This document shows positions 1 through 8,860 of a DNA stretch of 64,000 bases, in pieces. Made by a program: the position numbers and the translations under genes. The stretch is from assembly GCF_018141105.1 (NCBI RefSeq), contig NZ_CP054839.1, forward strand, positions 124,001 to 188,000. Direction: 5' to 3'. The DNA is from Saccharopolyspora erythraea (GTDB taxonomy: Bacteria; Actinomycetota; Actinomycetes; Mycobacteriales; Pseudonocardiaceae). Within the stretch, counting starts at the first letter, position 1. Every line of letters starts with the position of its first letter. The notes under the pieces are model-generated. The model did not search any database. It had not been told where the DNA came from and was given only the letters and a program-made list of their open reading frames with translations.

Positions 1-711
1 CGCAAGGCGTTCGCGTCGCGCCAGATGGAGCTGGGCCTGACCCGCTCCTGCGACGTCACGCTGGTGGTCTCGGAGGCCGAGCGCGAGCTGCTGACCGAGC
101 TGGTGCCCGACGCCGACGTGCGCGTGCTGTCCAACGTGCACGAGATCGACTGGCAGGCGGCCGACCCGGAGGGCCGGCGCGACGTGCTGTTCGTCGGCAG
201 CTTCGACCACCCGCCGAACGGCGACGCGGTGAGCTGGGCGGCGAAGGAGATCATGCCGCTGGTGCGGGAGAAGTGCCCGGATGCGGTGCTGCACGTCGTC
301 GGCAGCAACCCCACCGGCGAGGTCCGGGAGCTGGCCGGTCGCGGTGTCGAGGTGCACGGCTGGGTGCCCGACCTCGCGCCGTTGTACCGGCGCAGCCGCG
401 TCACGCTGGCTCCGCTGCGCTTCGGCGCGGGCGTCAAGGGCAAGGTCGGCGAGAGCCTCGGCGAAGGCGTCCCGGTGGTCGGCACGACGGTCGCGACCGA
501 GGGCATGCACCTGGTGGACGGCCGCGACGTGCTCGTCGCCGACGACGCCCGCGGCTTCGCCGACGCCGTCGTCCGGCTGCTCACCGACGACGAGGCGTGG
601 CGGCGGCTGTCGGAGGCGGGCAAGGCCGCCGTCGCCGCGCAGTTCGGACCGGCGGTGTCGCTGGGCACGCTGCGCGAGCTCCTGAGCAAGGTCACCGACG
701 AGGTGGCCTGA
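1..711 (+). CDS. Glycosyltransferase family 4 (C-terminal part, cut by window edge)
   Basis: The reading frame is open from base 1, so the gene starts outside the window and only the last 236 residues are visible. The fragment has the second Rossmann domain of GT-B glycosyltransferases: a DVLFVGSFDHPPN strand-turn, the APLRFGAGVKGKVGE donor-site segment and the following GTTVATEGM loop, with the glutamates expected for binding a nucleotide sugar. Such enzymes move a sugar onto a lipid, polysaccharide or small-molecule acceptor at the cytoplasmic face. The acceptor cannot be told from this half. It converges with the next gene and the two share a strong hairpin. Confidence 0.85.
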   Translation, partial: RKAFASRQMELGLTRSCDVTLVVSEAERELLTELVPDADVRVLSNVHEIDWQAADPEGRRDVLFVGSFDHPPNGDAVSWAAKEIMPLVREKCPDAVLHVVGSNPTGEVRELAGRGVEVHGWVPDLAPLYRRSRVTLAPLRFGAGVKGKVGESLGEGVPVVGTTVATEGMHLVDGRDVLVADDARGFADAVVRLLTDDEAWRRLSEAGKAAVAAQFGPAVSLGTLRELLSKVTDEVA

Positions 712-773
712 CGCCCGGGCGGGCGCTCCGCCTTCAAGGCGTGCTGGTCGCCCGACGTTGCCGCGTTGGACGC

Positions 774-816
774 AAAAGGATGAGGGGGATGCCGGCCGGC
801 ATCCCCCTCATCCCTT
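774..816. terminator. Bidirectional hairpin terminator
   Basis: Near-perfect palindrome of about 20 bp per arm with a single bulged G (arms around GGATGAGGGGGATGCC and its complement), flanked by A and T runs. It lies between two converging genes, so it can serve both. Confidence 0.8.
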
Positions 817-827
817 TGGCGATCAGG

Positions 828-2135
828 TCACTCGCGCACGGTCGGCGGGCTCTGCTGGAGCTGCTGTCCCAGCACCGTCTGGAACTGCTGCTGCGCGGCG
901 GCCTTGTCGTCGGCGCCGACGTCGATGATGACCGCCCAGTTGTGCACCACGTAAGCCGTCCGGAACACGTTGCCCGCCGACTTCACCTGCACGCCCTGGT
1001 ACGACAGCTCGTCCACGGTGGACAGACCCTGCTGCGACTCCAGGTACTTCTTCACCAGGCCCGACGCGGTGTTCTGGTCGGGCATGCGCAGCGCCAGCAG
1101 CGTCGACCGCGGCGCGCCCTCGGTGCCGACGAACCAGCCGTCGGCGAAGCCGTTCTGCAACGCGAAGTTGCGCACCTGCTCCGGCTGGAGCAGCCCGGCC
1201 CGCGGGCCGCTGAGCAGCGCCGGGTCCAGCGCGCCGTTCCACAGGTGCGGCTGTCCGCCGGGAGACGCGATGAGCACCTCCTGCGAGGAGGCGGGCGGCG
1301 TCGGCTTCGCGGCGGGCGGCTCGGGCAGCGCGCTGGTGGTGGGCGGCGGCTCCTGCTGCGTCGTTCCCTGCGCGTCGGGACTCGGCTGCTCGCCGCCGGA
1401 GGTGAAGTAGAAGATGCCCGCCACGATCACGGCGACCAGCAGCACACCGCCGATCGACAGGCCCGCGACCAGCTTGCCCTTCGAGGACTTGCCCGCGGTC
1501 TCGAAGACCTCCGGGCCCTGGCGCATCCAGCTGGTGTCGCCGTGCTCGGCGGGCGGCAGATCGTCACCCCACGGCGTGCCGGGGCTGTCCGAGGTGCTCC
1601 AGCCCTGCTGCTGCGGCCACTGCTGCTGGGACTGCTGCTGACCGGGCCACTGCTGCTGCGGCGGCGCCTGGTTGAGGTTGACGACCTGGGTGCTCTCCGA
1701 GTCGCCGCCCTGCTGCGCCGAGGGCTGCTGCAGCATCGGGTTGTGCACGATCTGCGTCGACTCCTCGCCGGCGGGCGGCTGCGGGCCCTGCGGCCCGGGC
1801 TGCGGAACGCCCTGCGCGGCGGCACCCCAGTTGAACGCGGGCGGGAACGGGTCGCCCTGCCCCTGCTGCTGCTGCGGGAAACCACCGGACTGCGGGTCCT
1901 GCTGGGGGAACCCACCCGACTGGGGATCCTGCTGGGGGAAGCCACCGGATTGGGGGTCCTGCTGCGGAAAGCCACCGGACTGCGGGTCCTGTGCCGGGAA
2001 GCCGCCGGAGGTGGGACCGGACTGCGCCTGCGCCCTGCCGAGCGCGACGTCGCGGCGGTTGCGGTACTCCTCGGCGGAGATGCGTCCAGCCGCTAGTTCG
2101 GCGTCGAGATGTTGCAGCTCGTCTTGCCAGGTCAC
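828..2135 (-). CDS. One-pass membrane protein with SHOCT-like N-terminus and Gln/Pro repeats
   Basis: A protein of 435 residues. The GTG start at 2135 is chosen because it has a GGAAAGGG ribosome site just upstream and begins directly with the short helical motif (ELQHLDAELAAGRISAEEYRNR) typical of SHOCT-like segments; the frame is open further upstream but that part looks non-coding. After this come about five copies of a decapeptide, QDPQSGGFPQ, then a Gln/Pro-rich linker, one membrane helix near residues 225-250, a Pro/Thr-rich stalk and an extracytoplasmic domain of about 150 residues. The layout suggests a cytoplasmic disordered region tied to an outside domain. No enzymatic motif was recognised, so its function is unknown. 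Confidence 0.75.
   Translation of the reverse strand: MTWQDELQHLDAELAAGRISAEEYRNRRDVALGRAQAQSGPTSGGFPAQDPQSGGFPQQDPQSGGFPQQDPQSGGFPQQDPQSGGFPQQQQGQGDPFPPAFNWGAAAQGVPQPGPQGPQPPAGEESTQIVHNPMLQQPSAQQGGDSESTQVVNLNQAPPQQQWPGQQQSQQQWPQQQGWSTSDSPGTPWGDDLPPAEHGDTSWMRQGPEVFETAGKSSKGKLVAGLSIGGVLLVAVIVAGIFYFTSGGEQPSPDAQGTTQQEPPPTTSALPEPPAAKPTPPASSQEVLIASPGGQPHLWNGALDPALLSGPRAGLLQPEQVRNFALQNGFADGWFVGTEGAPRSTLLALRMPDQNTASGLVKKYLESQQGLSTVDELSYQGVQVKSAGNVFRTAYVVHNWAVIIDVGADDKAAAQQQFQTVLGQQLQQSPPTVRE
1872..2000 (-). repeat. In-gene decapeptide-coding tandem repeat
   Basis: About four to five 30-bp units coding for QDPQSGGFPQ in a row inside the preceding membrane protein gene. The copies differ mainly at third positions, so the repeat is old enough to have drifted while the peptide is kept. 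Confidence 0.75.
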
Positions 2136-2361
2136 CGATGCGCCCTTTCCGGATTGGCGACCGCACACCAATGGCGATCGACCGCCATTTTGCACCCCTG
2201 CGCAATAGCCGGGTGCACCGGCCGGATAACGATCCGGCGGTTCACCGCGCTTCACCCGCTGTCAACGGTCGCCCAGGTGGAGGCAACGGGCTCCATAGAT
2301 CGACCAGGGCGGGATACGCTACGCAGCGTCGATTCGGTGGCGGGGGCCATGTCGTGATGGG

Positions 2362-4385
2362 GTGATCTGGGTGGGTGACGCCAGAGTCGTCCACGCCCGC
2401 CCCGAATTGTTCGCGTCGCCCAACCACGGCTTCGCGTGGATCCGCATGATCGGCGCGCTGGTGGTCATCTACGGGCACAGCTCTCCGCTGGTCGGTTCGG
2501 GTGAGCTGTTCCCGCCGGAGTGGCCGGTGCAGCCCGACGAGGGTGTGCTCATGGGGTTCTTCGCCATGAGCGGTTTCCAGATCACCGAGAGCTGGATCCG
2601 CGACCCGCATCCGGCCCGCTTCGCCGCCAAGCGCGTCCTGCGGCTGTGGCCGCCGATGCTCACCGTGACGCTCGGCATGGCACTGATCGTCGGGCCGATG
2701 GTCACCACGCTTTCCGTCGGCGAGTACTTCGGCGCGCACGGCACGTGGGGCTACATCGTCAACAACGCGGGCATGCTCACGCTCAAGCACGAGCTGCCGG
2801 GGGTCTTCAACGGCAACCCGTGGCCGGACGCGGTCAACGGCTCGCTGTGGACGCTGCCGATGGAACTGCTCGCCTACGGCGGTCTTTACGCCCTGCTGCT
2901 GCTCGGGGCGGGCAAGCCGCGCTACCGCTGGCTCTCGGTGGTCGCGCTGGTCGGCCTGGTGGCGTGGGACCGGTACCTGGAGGACACCCCGGGCGCGGAG
3001 TCGGCGGGCTCGCTGCTGAGCGTGCCGATCGAGTCGCTGGTGGCGTTCCTGGTCGCGTTCGCGCTGGGAGTCGTGCTCAACCTCTACCGCGTCCCGCTCT
3101 CGCCGGTCGCGGCCGCCGCGGGACTCGGCGTGCTGGTGCTGATGCCGAACAACCAGGTCGGCTCGTTCCTGATGACCTTCGCCGTCAGCTACGCGGTCAT
3201 CGTGACCGGCCACTTCTGGCCCTCGCGGCTTGAGGTGCCGGGGGTGTGGGTCAACGGCAGCTACGGCGTCTACGTCTGGGGCTTCCCTATCCAGCAGCTG
3301 CTGGCGATGGCGGGCATCGCCAACCAGTACCTGATGCTGGTCTGCGCCGCTCCGCTGGCGTACGTGATGGGCACCCTGTCGTGGAAGTACGTCGAGGACC
3401 CGACGATGCGGCTGCGGCACTACATCACCCCGGCGCAGCCGGAGGACAAGCCGACGCGGAAGCCGTCGCCGTCGCTGGAGGACGAGGAGCACGGCGAGGC
3501 CGACGACGAACCGGACGACGGTTTCGACGATCTCGACGGTTCTGATGAGCTGAACGGCGCCGACCGGCGCGCAGCAGGCCGTGATCGCCCCCCGGCGCCC
3601 GACCGCCTCGACGACCGAGAGCCCCGGCGCACAGCCTTCCCGGAATCCGGGCGCACAGCTTTCCCCGAGCCGGACGGGACTTCCTTTTCCGCCGCGGAGG
3701 ACGCCACTCGACGCCGAATGCCGCCCCGCGACCCCTCTGCGCCGACGCACCGGCGCGCCGCCGACCCCGCACCCGGAGAGCCTTCCCACGGCTCTCCCTC
3801 ACCGTGGACACCGCCGCCCCGGCGAACCCCGGAACCATCCGCTCCGCGCCCGCACCAGCGGCCCCGGCCTCCCGCGTCCGCCGGCTTCCCCGAGGCTTCG
3901 CCGTCGTCCCCGAACGGCCGCCCATCCCGCCACGTCACGCCACCGCCGGCCGCACAGTCCGGACAGTCCGCGCCGGCCGGGCAATCCGCGCCGGACGCGC
4001 CGGCTCCGCCGCGCTCCGCTCCGCCCCGGCCCGCCGGGCCCGCTCCGCGGCCCGGCGCCACGCCGGGCACGTGGCCCGCGCGCCCGGACGCTCCGCGCCC
4101 GACGGGCCACGGCGGGAGGCGGCACCTCCGGTGCCACCGCGCCGCCCGCGCCCGCCGCGGGCCGTTGCGCCGCCGAGCCCCAACGGCCACCGTCCGCCGC
4201 CTCCCGACGAGGACTCCGTCCTCGCCCGCCGGCTGTCCGGCACGGTCGAGCCGCCGTCGGCGCCGCGCCCCGCGCCTCCGGCGCGCGGGCAGGGCGGGCG
4301 GCACTCTCGACCCGACCAGCAGCACCCCGAGGACGAGACCCGTCCCGCGATGCGGTCGTTTCCCGGAGAGGTGGACGGCTCGTGA
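2362..4385 (+). CDS. Acyltransferase-3 family membrane protein, tail probably frameshifted
   Basis: Residues 1 to about 350 form a multi-helix acyltransferase-3 (OafA/NodX-like) domain, with a conserved His in an early helix ([10 protein letters not shown]), a [10 protein letters not shown] loop and a final KYVEDP motif. Such proteins move acyl groups onto sugars or lipids in the envelope. A Glu/Asp-rich and then Pro-rich cytoplasmic tail follows. The frame that carries the domain turns Arg-rich near 4100 and would run 295 bp into msrA. The next frame instead gives a sensible Pro-rich tail that stops at 4385, just before msrA. The simplest reading is one base lost (or two gained) near 4095-4130. 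The GTG at 2362 is taken as start; GTG 2371 is possible. Confidence 0.75.
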
Positions 4386-4406
4386 CCGCCGCGTACCCTC
4401 GTCGGT

Positions 4407-5099
4407 ATGGCGCTGTTCGGTGACCCGTTCTCCTCGCACAAGGTCCGCATGGTCGAGCCGGGTGATGCGCTGCCGGGCCGTTCGACGCCGATGCCGGTGT
4501 CGGAGTGGCACGCCGTGCACCCGGAACGCCGCATCGTCCCGCCGTTCCCCGAGGGCATGGCCACCGCCGTGGTGGGCATGGGCTGCTTCTGGGGCGCGGA
4601 ACGGACGTTCTGGCGCACCGAGGGCGTCTGGTCGACGGCCGTCGGGTACGCGGGCGGCCACACGCCGAACCCGACCTACGAAGAGGTGTGCAGCGGCCTG
4701 ACCGGCCACACCGAGGCGGTCCTGGTGGTCTTCGACCCGAAGGCGATCAGCTACGAGCAGGTCCTCAAGGTCTTCTGGGAGAACCACGACCCGACCCAGG
4801 GCATGCGCCAGGGCAACGACGTCGGCACCCAGTACCGCTCGGCGATCTACTACACCGACGACCAGCAGCGCCAGATCGCGGAGGCAAGCCGCGACCAGTT
4901 CCAGGCGGCCCTCACCACCGCGGGCCACGGCACCATCTCCACCGAACTGGCGCCCCTGCGCGACTTCTACTACGCCGAGACCTACCACCAGCAGTACCTG
5001 AGCGACGCCAAGAACCCCAACGGCTACTGCGGCGTCGGCGGCACCGGAGTGTCGTGCCCGGTGGGGCTGGCCACCGGAACCGACACCCAGCAACGCTGA
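4407..5099 (+). CDS. msrA: Peptide methionine (S)-S-oxide reductase MsrA
   Basis: This 230-residue enzyme reduces methionine-S-sulfoxide in proteins and free methionine, using thioredoxin or a similar thiol donor. The catalytic motif GCFWG places the nucleophilic Cys at residue 60. The family's later conserved stretches (GYAGG, GHTEAV, YRSAIYY, YHQQYL) are all present. A Cys in YCGVGG near the end and another in SCPVG can act as recycling cysteines. The protein has the extra N-terminal stretch of about 45 residues seen in the longer MsrA type. It follows the acyltransferase tail by 21 bp and converges on a hypothetical gene, with a hairpin between. Confidence 0.97.
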   Translation: MALFGDPFSSHKVRMVEPGDALPGRSTPMPVSEWHAVHPERRIVPPFPEGMATAVVGMGCFWGAERTFWRTEGVWSTAVGYAGGHTPNPTYEEVCSGLTGHTEAVLVVFDPKAISYEQVLKVFWENHDPTQGMRQGNDVGTQYRSAIYYTDDQQRQIAEASRDQFQAALTTAGHGTISTELAPLRDFYYAETYHQQYLSDAKNPNGYCGVGGTGVSCPVGLATGTDTQQR

Positions 5100-5184
5100 A
5101 CCCCCGCATCGTCGGGGTGCTGCTTCGGCACATCCAGATCGACAACGCCTCTGCGCGGACTCCGGGACGCCCTGCAAACGCAGC

Positions 5185-5215
5185 GCGTCCCGCCCCTGAA
5201 CGCGGGGCGGGACGC
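5185..5215. terminator. Hairpin terminator between converging genes
   Basis: Perfect 12-bp arms (GCGTCCCGCCCC and its complement) around a 7-base loop, placed between msrA and the hypothetical gene on the other strand. Confidence 0.8.
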
Positions 5216-5229
5216 AAGCAAAGGCCAGG

Positions 5230-5958
5230 TCACTGAGCTGGCTTGAGCCAGACCTCCAGATCGAGAAGCCCCTCCGGGACGCTGGCGGCCCACTTCGCGA
5301 AGTCAGGTGTCACTCGGGTGACGGAGGCCGTGACCCGCACCTGGCCCCGCGCGTCCATGCCCTGCCCGATGCCGTGCAGGATCTTGTCGTGTCGGGCGAG
5401 ACCGTCGGCGACCGAGGAGAGCGTCTCCGCGGTCCACGCGCTCGGGACGATGAGCAATGCGTCGCCGATGCGTGGACGCAACGCCTGCTCAGCCCGCTCG
5501 GGCTCGGCTGTCGCAACGACCACGCAGTGCCGGTCGGAATTCGCCAACCGCACCGGAGACAACTGCAGGATCGCCCCATTGTCCTGTAGCTCCCGGATTT
5601 CCTGGGTGCGAAGCAGCGACTTGATCTCGTCGAGGGGCAGCCCGCCGTCCACCTCGGCCGGGGGTTCCAGGAGCGCTGAAGGCCACCGAAACGGGGATTC
5701 CGGCAGTGGCGAAACGGATTCGGTCTCGATCTTCTCGTTGCGCCAGGTGCCAACCACCGAGACCCACTTGGGCGTCTCGTGAAGATCGTTTGCAGTCTTT
5801 TCTGAATGGAACACGAGAGGTACGGCCGAAGGGCCTATTTCGTCCGGTTGATTTGCTGAAGGCGGCTGGAAATAGAGCCCGTCCGAGCCCCGGAGCAACG
5901 ATCCGGACCCTTCGACTCGTACTCCGTCAGCGACTGTAAGACTGTCTAGTTCTGCCAC
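5230..5958 (-). CDS. Hypothetical protein
   Basis: A 242-residue protein with a GTG start and no recognised family. It has no signal peptide or membrane helix. It is fairly acidic, with a mixed alpha/beta look and a Pro/Ser-rich centre. Its base composition is less GC-rich than its neighbours and third positions are more relaxed, as in the two small secreted genes just upstream. It lies 40 bp behind the second of these and in the same direction, so one transcript for all three is possible. Lower GC plus lack of known relatives hints at recent acquisition, which is an inference. Confidence 0.7.
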   Translation of the reverse strand: MAELDSLTVADGVRVEGSGSLLRGSDGLYFQPPSANQPDEIGPSAVPLVFHSEKTANDLHETPKWVSVVGTWRNEKIETESVSPLPESPFRWPSALLEPPAEVDGGLPLDEIKSLLRTQEIRELQDNGAILQLSPVRLANSDRHCVVVATAEPERAEQALRPRIGDALLIVPSAWTAETLSSVADGLARHDKILHGIGQGMDARGQVRVTASVTRVTPDFAKWAASVPEGLLDLEVWLKPAQ

Positions 5959-5998
5959 TAGTTCAGCCTAGCAGGGCTGGTCAATGGATTGTTCTCTT

Positions 5999-6280
5999 CT
6001 AATCGGTGGTGCCGTCGTCGACGTAGAGGACGTGCCCCTCCGGCTTTTCGAGGCAGATCCACGCGGCATTGTTGTGTGCATTGGAGTATCCGACCCCGTT
6101 GGCGGTGCATGTTTCACGGGTCGGGTACGTGCCGTAGTACACGTAGGAGAGCGGCGCGTCATCTCCCGCCGACATCGTCGACTGTCCCAGGCCGGGACCG
6201 GCGACAGCGGTCCCGAAGGACATGACCAGAGCAGCCGCGGTTGCGCAGAGCGTCAGCCCGAGCGAGATTGATTTTTTCAC
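5999..6280 (-). CDS. Small secreted protein with one cysteine pair (paralogue B)
   Basis: The longer open frame upstream is not convincing. The GTG at 6280 has a GGGGG ribosome site about eight bases before it and opens a clear signal peptide (VKKSISLGLTLCATAAALVMSF, then AVAG), giving 93 residues in all. The mature part is about 65 residues, with the pattern YYGTYPTRETC ... WIC ... LYVDD. The same pattern, Tyr/aromatic, GxYxTxxxC, about 20-25 residues, then a second Cys and LY(V/M)D, recurs in the next gene upstream, so the two are paralogues with a likely disulfide. The function is unknown. Confidence 0.75.
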   Translation of the reverse strand: MKKSISLGLTLCATAAALVMSFGTAVAGPGLGQSTMSAGDDAPLSYVYYGTYPTRETCTANGVGYSNAHNNAAWICLEKPEGHVLYVDDGTTD

Positions 6281-6335
6281 TTTTTGTACCCCCAGTGTTT
6301 GTGATGTTCCGAGCGCGACACGCGCTTCAGGCCGA

Positions 6336-6653
6336 TCAGTCCTTCTCGTCCATGTAGAGCTTCCAGATGTAGCCCTGCTTCTGGCAGAAATAGCCGTTGA
6401 ACTCCCAAGGCATGTCCCGCATGTGGCCGTTACCCGCGGCAACGCATTCCGCCTGGGTCGCGTAGTCGCCCCACGGGTAGTAGGTACGGACACCTTCTTC
6501 AGCCGGCGCCACCTCGACGTCGGCCTGCGTGACCACCGGAACTGCTGGTGCCGCCGACGCAGTCGCGACACCGACGAGCAAACTCATTGCTGCGAATGCA
6601 AGCCCGGCCACCATGCCCGCCGAACGACGGCGGCCTCGCTGATATGCGCGCAT
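6336..6653 (-). CDS. Small secreted protein with one cysteine pair (paralogue A)
   Basis: A protein of 105 residues with an ATG start preceded by GAGGAG. Residues 1-35 are a signal peptide: a basic RGRRR start, a hydrophobic stretch and ASA cleavage. The mature domain holds YYPWGDYATQAEC and a second Cys in YFCQKQ about 20 residues on, closing with LYMDE. It shares this scheme with the smaller gene 55 bp downstream, so they look like a tandem duplication that has diverged a lot. Proteins of this kind are common, but functionally obscure, in actinomycetes. A structural, inhibitory or signalling role outside the cell is possible. Confidence 0.8.
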   Translation of the reverse strand: MRAYQRGRRRSAGMVAGLAFAAMSLLVGVATASAAPAVPVVTQADVEVAPAEEGVRTYYPWGDYATQAECVAAGNGHMRDMPWEFNGYFCQKQGYIWKLYMDEKD

Positions 6654-6927
6654 ATGCCAGTCTCCTCAGTTTCTCAACACGGGCCCCCTGCCCGTCGATG
6701 GGAATCGATCTACGTCGACTCCGGTCCGCACGTTGTCAGATCTCGGAAGCAGGCGTGACTCGAGCTGATCACATCACCTGATCGGCCCAATTGCATCGCT
6801 GGATCGGCTCTGTACGTTCGTCGATTCTCCCTACCGACGAAGGTGGGAATCGGCGAACTGGAAGGGAACCCGGGGGCGTCAGCCGTGCAGGCATGCCGCG
6901 ACAGCGGTGCTTCGCCGCGCGTCCCGC

Positions 6928-7626
6928 TCACTGGCGCAACGCGGCGCGGACCGCTGCCACGAAGGCCCAGAAGACGGGTGTTCTGGTGTGTTCGCGGCCT
7001 TGGAGGGTGTTGCTGGTGAACATGGCGTCGAGCAGCGGTGTGGTGATCTCGAGCTGGTTGCCGCGCCCCCTGCGCGTCCGGTTGCAGATGTTGGCCCGGG
7101 ACATGCCGCTGAGAACGCCGTGGGAGGAGGCGTCGGTGGCGTCGAAGCCGGCGCGGCGCAGCTCGCGGATGAGGTGGTGTCGGGTTGTTCCGTCCCGGCC
7201 GCCGACCAGGACCGACTGCGCGTCTCGGTCGGTGCCGGTCTGCTCCGGGCGGCAGCCGTGCAGGCTCAGTGCGCGGGGGCTGCGCGCGCAGAGCGAGAGC
7301 GCCACGGGGTCGTCGCAACGGGTCGAGGTGACGTGCAGGGCACTCGGCGAGCGCAGCCCCTCGAAGGCCCAGTAGTCGAACGGCGCGCCGTCGGGCCAGG
7401 TGGCGATCGCCAGGCACAGCTCCGAGGTCCCGGCTTCGATCTCCCCGCCGTGCGGGGCGATGACGGCCGGCGGTGAAGGCGTGCGGTGCCGCCGGTGCCG
7501 GATGCGGTAGTCGGTGCCGTGGACCAGCGCCGGGTCCGCGTACAGCGCGGTGTTCGACGGGTAGGTGTCCGCGGCTCTGGCCGGAAGACCGGCCGGAAGA
7601 GCTGTCCTTCCGGTGTCGACTCCCAT
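6928..7626 (-). CDS. Poly-gamma-glutamate hydrolase family protein
   Basis: A 232-residue protein carrying the family signature HGGEIEAGTSEL (residues about 60-71), whose His and Glu belong to the zinc site in the phage poly-gamma-glutamate hydrolases, plus FEGLRS and a second His-rich stretch (LHGCRP) farther on. Family members cut gamma-glutamyl polymers or related amides. The ATG at 7626 is preferred over GTG 7632 because GGGAG sits five bases ahead of it. No signal peptide is visible, so it either acts inside or leaves by another route. The neighbours are a secreted chitin/cellulose oxidase and small secreted proteins, but it is probably a separate transcript. Confidence 0.75.
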   Translation of the reverse strand: MGVDTGRTALPAGLPARAADTYPSNTALYADPALVHGTDYRIRHRRHRTPSPPAVIAPHGGEIEAGTSELCLAIATWPDGAPFDYWAFEGLRSPSALHVTSTRCDDPVALSLCARSPRALSLHGCRPEQTGTDRDAQSVLVGGRDGTTRHHLIRELRRAGFDATDASSHGVLSGMSRANICNRTRRGRGNQLEITTPLLDAMFTSNTLQGREHTRTPVFWAFVAAVRAALRQ

Positions 7627-7779
7627 CCGCACTCCCGGGGCAGGCGCTTGGCGAGCTGGTTCAGTGGCGACCGTTCCTACCGTATCGCCGGGCCGTTGGC
7701 TTCTCTATTCGAAAGCCACGGAAGAAAATTTCCCACTTGCACGCGGAAAATGCACGGCAGAGATTTTCGGAAGAGTAGA

Positions 7780-7814
7780 GAACGCCTCGGTGCGCCAGGC
7801 GCATCGAGGCGTTC
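7780..7814 (-). terminator. Hairpin terminator behind the LPMO gene
   Basis: Arms GAACGCCTCG and CGAGGCGTTC enclose a second inner pairing TGCGCC/GGCGCA, giving a 16-bp stem with one mismatch and a one-base loop. Read on the minus strand it lies 23 bp past the stop of the LPMO gene and is followed by a T-rich stretch. Confidence 0.8.
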
Positions 7815-7836
7815 TTGCGGGCGATTGTCCCGTTGA

Positions 7837-8442
7837 TCAACCGAAGTTCACGTCCGCGCACGAGTAGAAGGCGTTCCCCGTGTCGGCGATGTCCCAGACG
7901 CCGAGGATCATGTGCTTGCCGGACTTGTTCGGCAGCTTGCCGGTGTGGGTATAGGTGTTCGGCGGACGCTGGCCGCCGAGGTCCTGGCTGACGAACGGCG
8001 CGGGCTCCAGCGCGGCCCGGGTCAGGGGCTGCGACGGGTCCCAGCCGTCCTTGGTGACGAAGTAGCGGAACGACGTCGTCGAGTGCGCCGCGGTGATCTT
8101 CCAGGTGAACGTGAAGTCCTGACCTGCGATGACGCTGGTCGCGGGCCACTGGCCGCCGCGCGGGTCGTCGAGCTCGGCGAACTGGGCGAGCCCGGCGGAG
8201 CAGATCTTGCCGTCGGCGGGCCCGGCCTGCGGGAAGCCCTTCGGGCCCTCCACGCTCTGCGGTTCCCAGACGATCGCGCCGCAGTCGGAGACCTTGCCCT
8301 GCGCGCACGCGTCCTGGCGGCTCGACGGGCTCTGGGTGAATCCGTGGCTCTGCGCCATACCGGCGGTCACCACGGGAAGGGTCAGCGGGACGAGGCCGAA
8401 CAGCGCGATGCCGAGAGTGCGCTTTATTCGTTTCGTGAGCAC
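7837..8442 (-). CDS. Secreted AA10 lytic polysaccharide monooxygenase (chitin/cellulose active)
   Basis: A copper enzyme that cleaves crystalline chitin or cellulose by oxidation. The GTG at 8442 has the strong site GGAAAGGAG upstream. Residues 1-32 are a signal peptide ending in AQS, so His33 becomes the N-terminal residue of the mature protein, as needed for the histidine-brace copper site. The second His is in TAAHSTTSF and the axial aromatic in NAFYSCADVNF. Four Cys can form two disulfides. The 201-residue length means one catalytic domain with no extra binding module. Two DasR-like operators upstream suggest induction by chitin breakdown products. Confidence 0.92.
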   Translation of the reverse strand: MLTKRIKRTLGIALFGLVPLTLPVVTAGMAQSHGFTQSPSSRQDACAQGKVSDCGAIVWEPQSVEGPKGFPQAGPADGKICSAGLAQFAELDDPRGGQWPATSVIAGQDFTFTWKITAAHSTTSFRYFVTKDGWDPSQPLTRAALEPAPFVSQDLGGQRPPNTYTHTGKLPNKSGKHMILGVWDIADTGNAFYSCADVNFG

Positions 8443-8549
8443 GGGATGCTCCTTTCCACTGCTTCGGGGTTTCGAAGAAATTACTCCCGGCGACGCAGTG
8501 GGAAACAGCACCGTTTCGCGCAACATCCCTCCTGGCAATTCGTGTGTTT

Positions 8550-8561
8550 TGGTCCAGACCA
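8550..8561. promoter_or_regulatory. DasR-responsive element, box 1 (predicted)
   Basis: TGGTCCAGACCA differs at one position from TGGTCTAGACCA, the core of the DasR operator found ahead of Streptomyces chitinase and GlcNAc-uptake genes. It lies about 108 bases upstream of the LPMO start. Confidence 0.75.
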
Positions 8562-8571
8562 TGAGTCCGTT

Positions 8572-8583
8572 TGGTCCAGTCCA
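8572..8583. promoter_or_regulatory. DasR-responsive element, box 2 (predicted, weaker)
   Basis: TGGTCCAGTCCA starts exactly 22 bases after the first box, about two helical turns, and differs from the core at two positions. Paired boxes of this kind match the direct repeats described ahead of chitin-induced genes. Confidence 0.6.
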
Positions 8584-8860
8584 CCTGACGGATATGGCTC
8601 CCGCGCATCGGCGTGCCTGCCCCTTGCGGCGCCGCGCTGACCTGGGCACACGGGGAGCAGGGCCCGGCGTCCGGGCGAAGCGGCCGGGGCGACGGCTCCG
8701 GGCCTGGTTGTGGGACGACGGTGGGAAGAGCGGCGCGAACGACTTCTCGCAGCTTCCGGCTGGTCGGTCCGCAACTTCGCTGCTTGCTCAGCAACTTGGC
8801 AGGGTTGCTCGGAAACTCGGGTCGGTTGGCGTCAACTCGCCACTCGGCTGGACTGTGCTC

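Noticed and set aside
273-2096. Long plus-strand open frame of 607 codons over the glycosyltransferase end and the membrane protein gene
   Set aside because: Arg/Leu-rich antisense shadow of the membrane protein gene; no domain, no ribosome site, and it crosses the terminator hairpin.
2136-2361. Promoter for the 828-2135 gene from TTGACA on the minus strand (about 2255-2260)
   Set aside because: The -35-like hexamer is clear but no acceptable -10 element was found at 16-19 bases, so it is not listed.
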